Position numbers and translations under genes: made by a program. Below, piece after piece: positions 39,242-48,535 of a stretch of DNA of 64,000 bases (the stretch's first letter is position 1; the number at the start of each line of letters is the position of its first letter). The DNA is from Achromobacter ruhlandii (GTDB lineage Bacteria; Pseudomonadota; Gammaproteobacteria; Burkholderiales; Burkholderiaceae_B). A model generated the notes under the pieces. That model worked only from the letters and a program-made list of their open reading frames with translations, was not told where the DNA came from and ran no database searches. The stretch is from contig NZ_CADIJL010000023.1 of the NCBI RefSeq assembly GCF_902859695.1, positions 1-64,000 on the forward strand, written 5' to 3'.

Positions 39242-40432
39242 ATGACGACTCCCAACAAAAACGCCCCGATTTCGGCACCCCCCCGGCGTCTGAACTGGAA
39301 CGATCCCGGCGTGCGCGCCGTGGTCTATCAAGTGATCGCACTGGCCGCCGTCGCCCTGGCGGTGTGGTTCCTGGTTTCAAACACGCTTCACAACCTGTCC
39401 GTGCGCAACATCGCCACGGGCTTCGGTTTCCTGCAACGCGAGGCCGGCTTCGCCATCGGCGAAACGCCCATCGCCTATACCCCCGCCGACACGTATGGCC
39501 GCGCCATCTGGGTGGGCCTGCTCAACACGCTGCGCGTGGCCGTGCTCGGCATCGTGCTGGCGACCATCCTCGGCACGCTGATCGGCGTCGGCCGGCTGTC
39601 CAAGAACTGGCTCGTGGCCAAGATCACCTCGGTCTACGTCGAAGTGATGCGCAACGTGCCGCTGCTGCTGCAGCTGTTCTTCTGGTATGCGCTGATCACC
39701 GAGAACATGCCGGGTCCGCGCCAGGCGCATAACCCGCTGCCGGGCGTGTTCATCTCCAACCGGGGCCTGAAGGTGCCGGCACTGGAGGGCAACTCGCTCG
39801 ACTGGATGCTGGCCGGCCTGGGCCTGGCCATCGTCGCCATCCTGTTCCTGGGCCACTGGGGCAAGAAGCGCCAGGAAGCCACCGGCCACGTGTTCCCGCT
39901 GGGCCGCGCCGCCATCGGCCTGCTGATCGGCTTGCCGATCGTCGGCTGGCTGGTCAGCGGCGCTTCGCTGACGCTGGACATGCCGGAACTGAAGGGCTTC
40001 AACTTCAGCGGCGGCCTGACGCTGTCGCCGGAGTTCGCCGCGCTGCTGGCGGGCCTGGTGATCTACACCTCGGCCTTCATCGCCGAAGTGGTGCGCTCGG
40101 GCATCCAGGCGGTCAACAACGGCCAATGGGAAGCGGCCGGGGCCTTGGGCCTGCGCCGCAAGCAGGTGCTGCGCCTGGTGGTGCTGCCGCAAGCGCTGCG
40201 CGTGATCATCCCGCCGATGACCAGCCAGTTCCTCAACCTCACCAAGAACAGCTCGCTGGCCGTGGCCATCGGCTATCCGGACATCGTGTCGGTGGTCAAC
40301 ACCACGCTGAACCAGACCGGGCAGGCCATCGAGGGCATTCTCATCATCATGGGCGCGTACCTCACGGTCAGCCTGTCGATCTCGATCTTCATGAACTGGT
40401 ACAACAAGCGCATCGCGCTGGTGGAGCGTTGA
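39242..40432 (+). CDS. aapQ: General L-amino acid ABC transporter permease (AapQ/BztB type)
   Basis: A 396-residue permease, long for the amino-acid family as expected of AapQ because of an inserted cytoplasmic/periplasmic segment. The sequence VYVEVMRNVPLLLQLFFWYALI is characteristic, as is the EAA loop EAAGALGLRRKQVLRLVVLPQALR. It ends NWYNKRIALVER. The ATG at 39242 follows the sequence TTCATTC; an in-frame start at 39152 would add an unlikely 30 residues across the hairpins. It is separated by one base from aapM. Confidence 0.94.
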   Translation: MTTPNKNAPISAPPRRLNWNDPGVRAVVYQVIALAAVALAVWFLVSNTLHNLSVRNIATGFGFLQREAGFAIGETPIAYTPADTYGRAIWVGLLNTLRVAVLGIVLATILGTLIGVGRLSKNWLVAKITSVYVEVMRNVPLLLQLFFWYALITENMPGPRQAHNPLPGVFISNRGLKVPALEGNSLDWMLAGLGLAIVAILFLGHWGKKRQEATGHVFPLGRAAIGLLIGLPIVGWLVSGASLTLDMPELKGFNFSGGLTLSPEFAALLAGLVIYTSAFIAEVVRSGIQAVNNGQWEAAGALGLRRKQVLRLVVLPQALRVIIPPMTSQFLNLTKNSSLAVAIGYPDIVSVVNTTLNQTGQAIEGILIIMGAYLTVSLSISIFMNWYNKRIALVER

Positions 40433-40433
40433 T

Positions 40434-41537
40434 ATGAGCAGCACTACGCATATCCCCAGTGAAGGGCTGCCGCCGCCCAAGACCCATGTCGGCGCGTGGG
40501 CGTGGCTGCGCTCGCGCCTGTTTTCCTCGCCGCTGAACATCCTGATCACGGTGCTGCTGGCGTGGTTCCTGTTGATGTCGGTGCCGGCGCTGGTCGAGTG
40601 GGCCTTCATCAAGGCCAACTTCACCGCCGCCAATGCGCAGGAATGCCGCGCCTCGGTGGGCGGGGCCTGCTGGGCCTTCATCATCGAGAAGCACCGGCTG
40701 ATCCTGTTCGGCACCTATCCGTACGACGAGCAATGGCGGCCGCTGATCGCGACCATCATCCTGGTCGCGGTGATCGTGTGCAGCGGCATCCGTCGTTTCT
40801 GGAACTGGAAGCTCGCCATCATCTGGACCGTCGGCCTGACCGCCGTGGCGATCCTGATGTGGGGCGGCGTGCTGGGCCTGACCTACGTCGAGAACGCGCG
40901 CTGGGGCGGCCTGCCGCTGACGCTGATCCTGTCGACGTTCGGCATCGCCTTCGCCTTCCCGATCGGCGTGCTGCTGGCCCTGGGCCGGCGCTCGAAGATG
41001 CCGGCCATCAAGGCGCTGTGCGTCGTGTACATCGAGCTGATCCGCGGCGTGCCGCTGATCAGCCTGCTGTTCATGTCGTCGGTGATGCTGCCGCTGTTCC
41101 TGCCCGAAGGCTTCTCCATCGACAAGCTGCTGCGCGCGCAGATCGCGATCATCATGTTCGCGGCCGCGTACATCGCCGAAACGGTGCGCGGCGGGTTGCA
41201 GGCGATCCCCAAGGGCCAGTACGAAGGCGCCGACTCGCTCGGCCTGAACTACTGGCAGCAGATGCGCAAGATCATCCTGCCGCAGGCGCTCAAGATCGTG
41301 ATCCCGCCGCTGGTCAGCATTTTCATCGCGCTGTTCAAGGACACGTCGCTGGTGGTGATCATCGGCATCTTCGACCTGACGCTGGCGGCCAAGGCGGCCC
41401 TGTCCGACGCGGCATGGCGCGGATTCGGGGTGGAGGCGTATCTGTTCATCTCGCTGATCTACTTCGTCTTCTGCTTCTCCATGTCCAAATACAGCCAGGC
41501 GCTGGAAAAACGCCTGGCCACCGGTCACGCACGATAG
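40434..41537 (+). CDS. aapM: General L-amino acid ABC transporter permease (AapM/BztC type)
   Basis: A 367-residue permease, partner of AapQ. Hydrophobic segments include ITVLLAWFLLMSVPALVEW. The large loop contains QECRASVGGACWAFIIEKHRLILFGTYPYDEQWRP, a stretch highly typical of AapM. The EAA loop is EGADSLGLNYWQQMRKIILPQALK. It starts two bases after the aapQ stop. A short GC-rich gap (41538-41597) with CGGGCCCGCCACGGGCGGGCCCG-like pairing, here named only by position 41549-41571, precedes the ATPase gene. Confidence 0.94.
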   Translation: MSSTTHIPSEGLPPPKTHVGAWAWLRSRLFSSPLNILITVLLAWFLLMSVPALVEWAFIKANFTAANAQECRASVGGACWAFIIEKHRLILFGTYPYDEQWRPLIATIILVAVIVCSGIRRFWNWKLAIIWTVGLTAVAILMWGGVLGLTYVENARWGGLPLTLILSTFGIAFAFPIGVLLALGRRSKMPAIKALCVVYIELIRGVPLISLLFMSSVMLPLFLPEGFSIDKLLRAQIAIIMFAAAYIAETVRGGLQAIPKGQYEGADSLGLNYWQQMRKIILPQALKIVIPPLVSIFIALFKDTSLVVIIGIFDLTLAAKAALSDAAWRGFGVEAYLFISLIYFVFCFSMSKYSQALEKRLATGHAR

Positions 41538-41597
41538 AACCTTGCCGCGGGCCCGCCACGGGCGGGCCCGCAACGCGATATTTACGGGAGTACAGGC

Positions 41598-42338
<741 letters not shown>

Positions 42339-42374
42339 GGCCGGGCGCCGCCGCGCGCCGCGACCCCAACCGGA

Positions 42375-42404
42375 GCCGCCTTCCCTGGAAGGCGGCTTTT
42401 TTTT
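42375..42404 (+). terminator. Rho-independent terminator of the aapJQMP operon
   Basis: GCCGCCTTCC (42375-42384) pairs perfectly with GGAAGGCGGC (42387-42396) around a CT loop, and is followed by eight T residues (42397-42404). This is the strongest intrinsic terminator in the window. Confidence 0.95.
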
Positions 42405-42604
42405 AGGCGTCGGCCGTTGGCGAGGCGGCGCGAAAGGGAAAGCGCCGAGCACGCCGGGGTGGCCGGCGCACGTTGTTTCCAGTCGGCCGGGGCGCGCCGT
42501 TCACGGGAAAAGCGCTCGGTTCTCCCGGTAGCCCTTTGTTACGCCGTTCACCCCGCTGCGGTATGCTACCGACCGCCATCGATGCAATGAGAGGAGCAAA
42601 CCAG

Positions 42605-43621
42605 ATGAAACAGACCCCCCGCGGCGCGATGCGCCGCGTCCTGCTGGGCGGCGCCGCGGCCCTGGCCGCCACGCTGACCCTGGGCGCGCCCGCGCTGGCG
42701 CAGAACACCGATTTTCCCACCAAGCCGCTGCGCTTCGTGGTGCCTTACCCGCCCGGCGGCCCGCTCGACACCATGGCCCGCATGCTGGCCGAGAAGGTGC
42801 GCGGCTCGCTCGGCCAACCCGTCGTGGTGGAAAACCGCTCGGGCGCCGGCGGCAACATCGGCGCCGACCTGGTGGCCAAGGCCCCGGCCGACGGCTACAC
42901 CCTGGTGATGGGCGCCGTCGCGACCCACGCCATCAACCCCTGGCTGTTCGCCAACCTGCCCTATGACCCGGTGAAGGACTTCGCCCCGGTCACCATCGTG
43001 GCGTCGGTGCCGAACGTGCTGGTGATGAACGTCGAGTTCGCCGCCAAGAACAAGATCGAGAAGCTGTCTGACCTGATCGAGTACGCCAAGAAGAATCCGG
43101 GCAAGCTGAACTACGGTTCCGGCGGCAACGGCAGCGCCGGCCACCTGTCGGGCGAGCTGCTCAAGGCGCGCGCCGGCATCAACGTCGAGCACATTCCCTA
43201 CCAGGGCGCGGCCCCGGCGCAGCTGGCGCTGCTGTCGGGCCAATCGGACTTCATGTTCGACAACCTGGCGGCCTCGGCTCCGCTGATCAAGGACGGCAAG
43301 GTCAAGGCGCTGGCCGTGACCACGGCCAAGCGCTCGTCGCTGCTGGCCGACGTGCCGACGGTGGAAGAGTCGGGCATCAAGGGCTTCGACCTGGGCACCT
43401 GGTTCGGCGTGTTCACGACCGGCGGCACGCCGGCGCCGGTGGTGGCCAAGCTGAACAAGGCCTACGCGGAAGCGATGCAGCAGCCCGACGTCAAGCAGCG
43501 CCTGCTGACGATGGGTTCGGAAGCGCCGCCCATGACGCCCGAAGCCTTCGCCGAGTTCGTCAAGAACGAGAAGGCCAAGTACCAGGAGATCGTGAAGATC
43601 TCCGGCGCCAGCCTGAACTGA
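42605..43621 (+). CDS. Tripartite tricarboxylate transporter (Bug-family) periplasmic binding protein
   Basis: A 338-residue Bug protein with a twin-basic-start signal peptide ending near ALAQNTD. Typical Bug motifs follow: FPTKPLRFVVPYPPGGPLDTMARMLAEKV, VVVENRSGAGGNIGADLVAKAPADGYTL and LNYGSGGNGSAGHLSGELL. Bug proteins bind carboxylates or aromatic acids and are greatly expanded in Bordetella and Achromobacter, most being orphans without membrane partners, as here. Ligand is unknown. I chose the ATG at 42605 for its signal peptide. Confidence 0.9.
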   Translation: MKQTPRGAMRRVLLGGAAALAATLTLGAPALAQNTDFPTKPLRFVVPYPPGGPLDTMARMLAEKVRGSLGQPVVVENRSGAGGNIGADLVAKAPADGYTLVMGAVATHAINPWLFANLPYDPVKDFAPVTIVASVPNVLVMNVEFAAKNKIEKLSDLIEYAKKNPGKLNYGSGGNGSAGHLSGELLKARAGINVEHIPYQGAAPAQLALLSGQSDFMFDNLAASAPLIKDGKVKALAVTTAKRSSLLADVPTVEESGIKGFDLGTWFGVFTTGGTPAPVVAKLNKAYAEAMQQPDVKQRLLTMGSEAPPMTPEAFAEFVKNEKAKYQEIVKISGASLN

Positions 43622-43701
43622 GGCCGGCGCGCCTGGCGCGTTCCGTCGGGAACGCGCCTGTCCGCATGACGCCCGCCGCGAGCGGGCGATGCATCCGCCG
43701 G

Positions 43702-43719
43702 GGGCCGCGATCGCGGCCC
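43702..43719. terminator. Perfect 18-base palindrome between convergent genes
   Basis: GGGCCGCGATCGCGGCCC is self-complementary and lies between the Bug gene (stop 43621) and the convergent small gene (stop at 43744). A second stem, GGCGCGTTCC (43635-43644) with GGAACGCGCC (43649-43658), lies just behind the Bug stop. Neither has a strong T run, though CTTTGTTCC follows the palindrome. Confidence 0.45.
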
Positions 43720-43743
43720 TCGCGCTTTGTTCCTGTCTTGTGG

Positions 43744-44103
43744 TTATCCGCGCGGGGCGGCCAGCAGGCCGTCCACCAGCCGCGCCAACAGCTTGCGGTC
43801 GGTTTCCAGGTCGGTGCAGCCGTACTGGTCGGCCTCGCGGTTCACCCAGGCGTCATGCGCGCGCCACTGGTCGCCCACGGCGTCCAGCCGCAGGGCGTAG
43901 ATCCAGATGCCGGTCCAGCTGCGATGAAAACGCAGCACGCCATCATCCAGGTAGATGAACCACTTGTCTTCCATCTCCGCGGGGATGCGCCCCTGGCGCA
44001 GCCGCGCGTATTGCTCGGCCGTGTAGACGGCGTCGAACGGCAGCCTGGCGCGCTTCTTCGGCGCGGGCAGGTGTTTCCAGGATGCGGCTTGGGCGTCGGG
44101 CAT
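43744..44103 (-). CDS. Conserved small protein of unknown function
   Basis: A 119-residue soluble protein with no signal peptide or membrane segment. It has a compact alpha/beta look: FDAVYTAEQYARLRQGRIP, then EDKWFIYLDDGVLRFHRSW, TGIWIYALRLDAV, and a C-terminal acidic helix ending LARLVDGLLAAPRG. The aromatic-rich centre (WFIYLDD, FHRSWTGIWIY) looks strongly conserved, as in a real folded domain, and coding bias fits the neighbours. I do not recognise a named family. It is divergent from the glyoxalase-like gene at 44189. Confidence 0.7.
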   Translation of the reverse strand: MPDAQAASWKHLPAPKKRARLPFDAVYTAEQYARLRQGRIPAEMEDKWFIYLDDGVLRFHRSWTGIWIYALRLDAVGDQWRAHDAWVNREADQYGCTDLETDRKLLARLVDGLLAAPRG

Positions 44104-44188
44104 GGCAACCGGTTTGATCTATGCTGGCGGGATGCGCGCACGCTCGGAAGTCCGCGGGCGCGACCCCTCGCATACTAAGGCCAGAATC

Positions 44189-44551
44189 ATGCATTTGTCC
44201 CCCGCCATTCCCATCCTGCGCATCTTTTCGGTCGAGAAGGCGCGCGAGTTCTACCTGGATTTCCTCGGCTTCGAGTGGGACTGGGAACATCGCTTCGAAC
44301 CGGGCCTGCCGCTGTACGCGCAGGTGCATCGCGGCGAGCTGGTGCTGCACCTGAGCGAGCACTACGGCGATGCCACGCCGGGCGCGGCCATCTTCGTGCG
44401 TACCACCGGCGTTGACGATTACCAGGCCGAGCTGATCGGCAAGCAATACGGCTACGCCCGCCCGGGCGTCGAGGATGCGCCCTGGGGCCGGCTGCTGAAG
44501 GTCACCGACCCGTTCGGCAACCGCCTGACGTTCTGCGAATCGCAAGACTGA
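44189..44551 (+). CDS. Glyoxalase/bleomycin-resistance superfamily protein
   Basis: A 120-residue vicinal-oxygen-chelate fold protein. The two beta-alpha-beta modules are seen in PILRIFSVEKAREFYLDFLGF and LKVTDPFGNRLTFCE, with HLSEHYGDATPGA between. It resembles bleomycin-resistance-type members, which bind rather than degrade the drug, more than lactoylglutathione lyases. Metal-ligand positions are incomplete, so an enzymatic role is uncertain. The ATG at 44189 starts MHLSPAIPILRIF; a longer in-frame start at 44102 overlaps the divergent gene and is not family-like. Confidence 0.82.
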   Translation: MHLSPAIPILRIFSVEKAREFYLDFLGFEWDWEHRFEPGLPLYAQVHRGELVLHLSEHYGDATPGAAIFVRTTGVDDYQAELIGKQYGYARPGVEDAPWGRLLKVTDPFGNRLTFCESQD

Positions 44552-44557
44552 GTCCGC

Positions 44558-44584
44558 GAGCCGCGCTACCCGGGCGCGCGGCTC
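44558..44584. terminator. Hairpin between convergent glyoxalase-like and Liv-type genes
   Basis: GAGCCGCG (44558-44565) pairs perfectly with CGCGGCTC (44577-44584) across 11 bases. It begins 7 bases after the glyoxalase-like stop and could end transcription from both sides. Confidence 0.5.
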
Positions 44585-44650
44585 ACATGCCCAGGTAGCG
44601 CCGCGCCCGCTCCAGCGTTCCTGGCGGATCCGCGGCGTCAGGTCCTCGGC
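44583..44650 (-). pseudogene. Possible 3' remnant of a LivF-type ABC ATPase gene
   Basis: On the minus strand, immediately after the stop of the Liv-type binding-protein gene, one frame reads DAADPPGTLERARRYLGM followed by a stop at 44583-44585. This closely resembles the C-terminal end of branched-chain amino-acid transporter ATPases (LivF), which typically finish with an ADP...xRYLG tail. No livHMGF genes are present, so a deletion may have joined the end of livF to the end of the binding-protein gene. The stretch is only about 20 codons, so the call is tentative. Confidence 0.4.
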
Positions 44651-44652
44651 GG

Positions 44653-45828
44653 CTACATCTTGCAGTCGGCCGCGTGCACATCGGTGTGGTCGCGGGCGAT
44701 GACCTTCAGGTTCCTGTAGACCAGCTTGCCGTCCGCGCCGGCCTCGATGTGCAGCAGATACCAGTCCTGCACCGGATGCTGGTTGGGGCCGAACTTGAAC
44801 TTGCCGCGCACGCTGGGGAAGTCGGCGCGCCGCAGCGCGTCGCGGAACGCGTCGGCCTTGCCGGTGATGTCGCCGTCCACGGCCTTCAGGCCCGAGGCGA
44901 TCAGGTTGGCGGTGTCGTAGGCCTGCGCCGCATAGGCGGTGGGCGCGCGGTTGTAGGCCTTGGTGAAGGCCTCGACGAAGTGCCTGTTCTGCGGGTTGTC
45001 CAGGTCCGCGCTCCACAGCGAACTCAGGTAGAAGCCCTTGCCGGCGGTGCCGGTGGCGGCCAGCATGCGTTCGTCCATCGAGTAGATGGGCGTGATCATC
45101 TTGATCTTGTCGGCCAGGCCGGAGTTGGCGTATTGCTTGGTCAGGTTGATGCCGGCGCCGCCCGGGTGGAACTGGAAGATGGCGTCCGGGTTGAGCGAGC
45201 GGATGCGCGCCAGCTCGACCGAGAAGTCGGCCTGTTCGAGCTTGGTGTAGATCTCCTCGGCGATCTCGCCCTTGTAGGTGCGCTTGAAGCCGGCGACGGC
45301 GTCGCGCCCGGCCTGGTAGTTCGGCGCCATGACGACGACGCGCTTGGCGCCCAGCTCGTTGGCGGCGATGCCGGCGGTGTCGGCGTACGAGTCGTTCTGG
45401 AAGGCGACGGCGAAGTAGTTGGGGTTGCAGGCCTTGCCGGCGTAGTTGGAGGGACCGGCGTTCAGGCTGACGTAAAAGCCGCCGGCGTTGAGCACCGTCG
45501 GCCCGACCGCCGCCATGACGTTGGAGAAGTTCACGCCGGTGAACAGGCGCACGCCGCCCTGCACCATCTTGTCGGCGATCTGCTTGGCGTTGGCCGGCTT
45601 GAGCGCGTCGTCCTCCACGCGCACGTTGACCGGCACGCCGCCGAGCTTGCCGCCGCCTTCCTTGACCGCCAGCATGAAGGCGTCGCGCTCGTCCTCGCCG
45701 ATGTAGCCGGCCGGCGTGGACAGCGTGCCGATGAAGCCGATGTCCACGGGTTTCTGCTGGGCCTGGATGCCGCCGGCGGCCAGTGCCAGCAGCAGCGCGG
45801 CGCCGCCGCGGGTGATGCGTGTCGTCAT
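44653..45828 (-). CDS. Branched-chain amino acid/aromatic ABC transporter periplasmic binding protein (LivJ type)
   Basis: A 391-residue secreted type-I binding protein with signal peptide ending GGIQAQQKP. It has the family start VDIGFIGTLSTPAGYIGEDERDAFMLAVKEGGGKLGG and later PNYQAGRDAVAGFKRTYKGE and QADFSVELARIRSLNPDAIFQF. It is the last gene of the gentisate operon, so the ligand may be 3-hydroxybenzoate, gentisate or a related acid rather than leucine. The partner membrane and ATPase genes are missing, and a livF-like tail lies just downstream. GGAGGAGACAACC before the ATG is a strong ribosome site. Confidence 0.88.
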   Translation of the reverse strand: MTTRITRGGAALLLALAAGGIQAQQKPVDIGFIGTLSTPAGYIGEDERDAFMLAVKEGGGKLGGVPVNVRVEDDALKPANAKQIADKMVQGGVRLFTGVNFSNVMAAVGPTVLNAGGFYVSLNAGPSNYAGKACNPNYFAVAFQNDSYADTAGIAANELGAKRVVVMAPNYQAGRDAVAGFKRTYKGEIAEEIYTKLEQADFSVELARIRSLNPDAIFQFHPGGAGINLTKQYANSGLADKIKMITPIYSMDERMLAATGTAGKGFYLSSLWSADLDNPQNRHFVEAFTKAYNRAPTAYAAQAYDTANLIASGLKAVDGDITGKADAFRDALRRADFPSVRGKFKFGPNQHPVQDWYLLHIEAGADGKLVYRNLKVIARDHTDVHAADCKM

Positions 45829-45856
45829 GGTTGTCTCCTCCTGTGCCTGCTTTTTT

Positions 45857-47077
45857 TTATGGCTGGATGGGTCCCGCGAGACAGTTCTCCACCTTCCAGC
45901 CGTAGAGCCACTGCAACGCGTCGTAGAACTGCGACTGGCCGCGGCCGGTCCACAGCATGTTGCGCACGGTGCGTTCGACACCGCGCGCGTGATAGAGCCT
46001 GCCCATCTCGCGGGTCGACCAGACCACGCGCGCGCTGCGCGGAATGCGCACCGATTCGTACAGCCGGAAGGCGGCCTCCAGATCGTGGTCGCAACGCTTG
46101 ACGGCCTCGCCCAAGGTCACCGCGTCTTCCAGCGCCATGCAGGCGCCCTGGGCCATGTATTGGGTCATGGGGTGGGCGGCGTCGCCCAGGATCGTCATTC
46201 GGCCCTGGCCCCACTGTTCGACCGGCTCGCGGTCGGCGGTGGCCCAGCGCTTCCACGACGTGGGGCGGTCCAGCATCTGGTGCGGGCGCGGGTGAATGCC
46301 CTGGAAATACGACAGCACTTCCTCCTTGCTGCCTTCGCGTACGCCCCATTGTTCCTGCTCGCGACTGTGGAAGGTCACCACCAGGTTGTACTGCTGGCCG
46401 CCGCGCAGCGGGTAGTGCACCAGGTGGCAGTGCGGGCCGGCCCACAGCACCGGCGCGTTGATGCGCAGTTCCTCGGGCATGTTGTCGCGCTCGACCACGG
46501 CGCGGTAGACCACGTGGCCGGTCACGCGCGGCGGATCGCCGATCAGGTGTTCGCGGATCACGGACTTGACGCCGTCGGCGCCCACCACCGCGTCGGCCTG
46601 GTAGCGGTTGCCTTCGGTATCCGTGACTTCCACGCGCTTGCCGTCCTGCGCGACGCTGGCGATCTGCGTCGAGGTGCGAAAGCGGATCAGCGGGTTCTGC
46701 TGCACCGCTTCCAGGATGGAAAGGTGGATGTCGGCGCGGTGGATCACGGCGTAGGGGCCGCCGAAGCGTTCGCGGAAGGCCTCGCCGGTGTCGATGCGCA
46801 CCACTTCGCGCGCGTCGACCGCGTCCATCATGATGATGTGGTCGGTGAACACCGCGCGCTGGCGCGCCGTGGCGCCCACGCCCAGCGCGTCGAGCGCGGC
46901 GAAGGCGTTGGGGCCGAGCTGGATGCCGGCGCCGATCTCGCCGATGTGCGCGGCCTGTTCCAGCAACTGCACGGCGATGCCCTGGCGTGTCAGCGCCAGC
47001 GCCGCGGCCAGGCCGCCGATGCCGCCGCCCACGACGATGACGGATTGGGGCGGGTTCTTTGCGGGGGTTGCATTCAT
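45857..47077 (-). CDS. 3-hydroxybenzoate 6-monooxygenase (FAD, NADH-dependent)
   Basis: A 406-residue flavoprotein hydroxylase. The FAD-binding GxGxxG is VIVVGGGIGGLAAALAL near residue 13, the DG motif is AVVGADGVKSVIREHL near 160, and the GD motif is MTILGDAAHPMTQYMAQGACMALEDAVTL near 295. The sequence closely resembles 3-hydroxybenzoate 6-hydroxylases, which para-hydroxylate 3-hydroxybenzoate to gentisate. That fits exactly with gentisate dioxygenase and its follow-up enzymes in the same operon. Salicylate hydroxylases are close relatives, but the context favours this call. Confidence 0.88.
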   Translation of the reverse strand: MNATPAKNPPQSVIVVGGGIGGLAAALALTRQGIAVQLLEQAAHIGEIGAGIQLGPNAFAALDALGVGATARQRAVFTDHIIMMDAVDAREVVRIDTGEAFRERFGGPYAVIHRADIHLSILEAVQQNPLIRFRTSTQIASVAQDGKRVEVTDTEGNRYQADAVVGADGVKSVIREHLIGDPPRVTGHVVYRAVVERDNMPEELRINAPVLWAGPHCHLVHYPLRGGQQYNLVVTFHSREQEQWGVREGSKEEVLSYFQGIHPRPHQMLDRPTSWKRWATADREPVEQWGQGRMTILGDAAHPMTQYMAQGACMALEDAVTLGEAVKRCDHDLEAAFRLYESVRIPRSARVVWSTREMGRLYHARGVERTVRNMLWTGRGQSQFYDALQWLYGWKVENCLAGPIQP

Positions 47078-47096
47078 TGCCAGGTTCCTTGCGTGT

Positions 47097-48449
47097 TCAT
47101 TCTTGGCGGCCGAGGAAGGCGCCTTGCCGTTGCAGCTGCGCCTGCAGCGCCGTCACCGGCACGTCGGCGGGCGCGTGGCCGCCGCGCAGCGCCATGGCGG
47201 CCGCGGTGCCGGCGGCCTCGCCCATGACAAAGCAGCTGCCGCTGACGCGGGCGGCCGACTGGCCTTCGTGCGTCATCGAGGCGCAGCGGCCGGCCACCAG
47301 CACGTTGCCGGCCACGCCGGGGCCGCGGCGCGGCACCATCATGCGGAACGGCAGCTGGTTGTAGCCGCGCGATTCGGGAATCGGCGGCCACAGCCATTGC
47401 ACGTCGCCGGCGGTGTGCATTTCCAGCGGCCAGCCGTTCACGCCGATGCTGTCCTCGAAGTCGGCGCAGCCCAGCACGTCCTCCTTGGTCAGCATGGCCT
47501 CGCCGACGATGCGGCGGGTTTCGCGGATGCCGAGCTGCGGCGCGATGTCGAGCACATAGGCGTTCTCGAAGCCCGGCACCTTGGCGCGCAGGAACTTCAG
47601 GTATTCGGTGATCTGGCGGCGGCCTTCCAGCTCGCCGGCCGAGAGCGAGGCGGCGTCGGTGCCGTCGGCCGCGCTGCCATCGGCGTTGGCCAGCTGGGTC
47701 ACGTTGACGCGCCACTCGTAGTCATGCTTTTGCGGCCGCACGATGGCGCCGCGTCGCGGGAAGGTGAATTCCCCGCTGGCGGCGGCCTGGTCCATCAACT
47801 GCGGGATGGTCTTCCACGCCTCCTGGGCGCGGGCGCCGTCGACGTTGCCGACCTTGAACATCAGCGTGGGGTAGAGCAGGTGGCCGTGCGCGTCGCCCTT
47901 TTCGAACGGCAGGCCGCCCCATTGCGCGATGTCGGCGTCGCCGGAGCAGTCGATGAAGACTTTGCCGCGCACCGCGCAGCGGCCGGACTTGGTCTCCAGG
48001 AACAGCGCGTCGACATTGCCGGCGGCGTCGCGCGCCAGGCCGGTGGCCAATGCGTGGAACAGGATCTGTGCGCCGCTGTTCTGCACGATGCCGTCGGCCG
48101 CGCACTTGAAGGCCGAGATGTCATAGGCCTGGGCGTGGATCTTGCCCAGGATCAGGTGCGGGTCGTTCAGGCCGTCCAGCGCGCGCATGCGGTCCAGCAG
48201 CTCGTCCGTCATGCCGTGCACCACCTGGCGGATGGCGCCGCGCACGTTGGCGTGCAGGCCGCAAAAGTTGGAGACGCCCGCCGCCGTGCCCATGCCGCCG
48301 AGAAAGCCATAGCGTTCCACCAGCAGCACGCTGGCGCCGTTGCGGGCGGCGCTGGCGGCCGCCAGGATGCCGGCGGGGCCGCCGCCCAGCACGACGACGT
48401 CGTATTCGCCGTAGAGCGGCACCTGGCGGGCGGGTTCGGTGAGGGTCAT
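47097..48449 (-). CDS. FAD-dependent oxidoreductase (FAD_oxidored/succinate-dehydrogenase-flavoprotein-like)
   Basis: A 450-residue flavoprotein. The dinucleotide fold is YDVVVLGGGPAGILAAASAARNGASVLLVERYGFLGGMGTAAG near residue 17, described here by its start VVVLGGGPAGILAA. FIDCSGDADIAQWGG near residue 165 and VLVAGRCASMTHEGQSAARV near the end are typical of this family. Substrates of such proteins are mostly unknown; many lie beside Bug proteins in aromatic or carboxylate clusters, as here. It could oxidise a side-chain-bearing precursor feeding 3-hydroxybenzoate. The ATG at 48449 follows AAGGAGAC; an extension to 48527 is rejected. Confidence 0.75.
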   Translation of the reverse strand: MTLTEPARQVPLYGEYDVVVLGGGPAGILAAASAARNGASVLLVERYGFLGGMGTAAGVSNFCGLHANVRGAIRQVVHGMTDELLDRMRALDGLNDPHLILGKIHAQAYDISAFKCAADGIVQNSGAQILFHALATGLARDAAGNVDALFLETKSGRCAVRGKVFIDCSGDADIAQWGGLPFEKGDAHGHLLYPTLMFKVGNVDGARAQEAWKTIPQLMDQAAASGEFTFPRRGAIVRPQKHDYEWRVNVTQLANADGSAADGTDAASLSAGELEGRRQITEYLKFLRAKVPGFENAYVLDIAPQLGIRETRRIVGEAMLTKEDVLGCADFEDSIGVNGWPLEMHTAGDVQWLWPPIPESRGYNQLPFRMMVPRRGPGVAGNVLVAGRCASMTHEGQSAARVSGSCFVMGEAAGTAAAMALRGGHAPADVPVTALQAQLQRQGAFLGRQE

Positions 48450-48535
48450 GCTTGTCTCCTTGCTGTCCTGCTTGACTGTCTGGTGTTGCGAAATGCGAAA
48501 TGCCGGGCGGCGAGGCCGCCCGTTCACAGGCCTGC

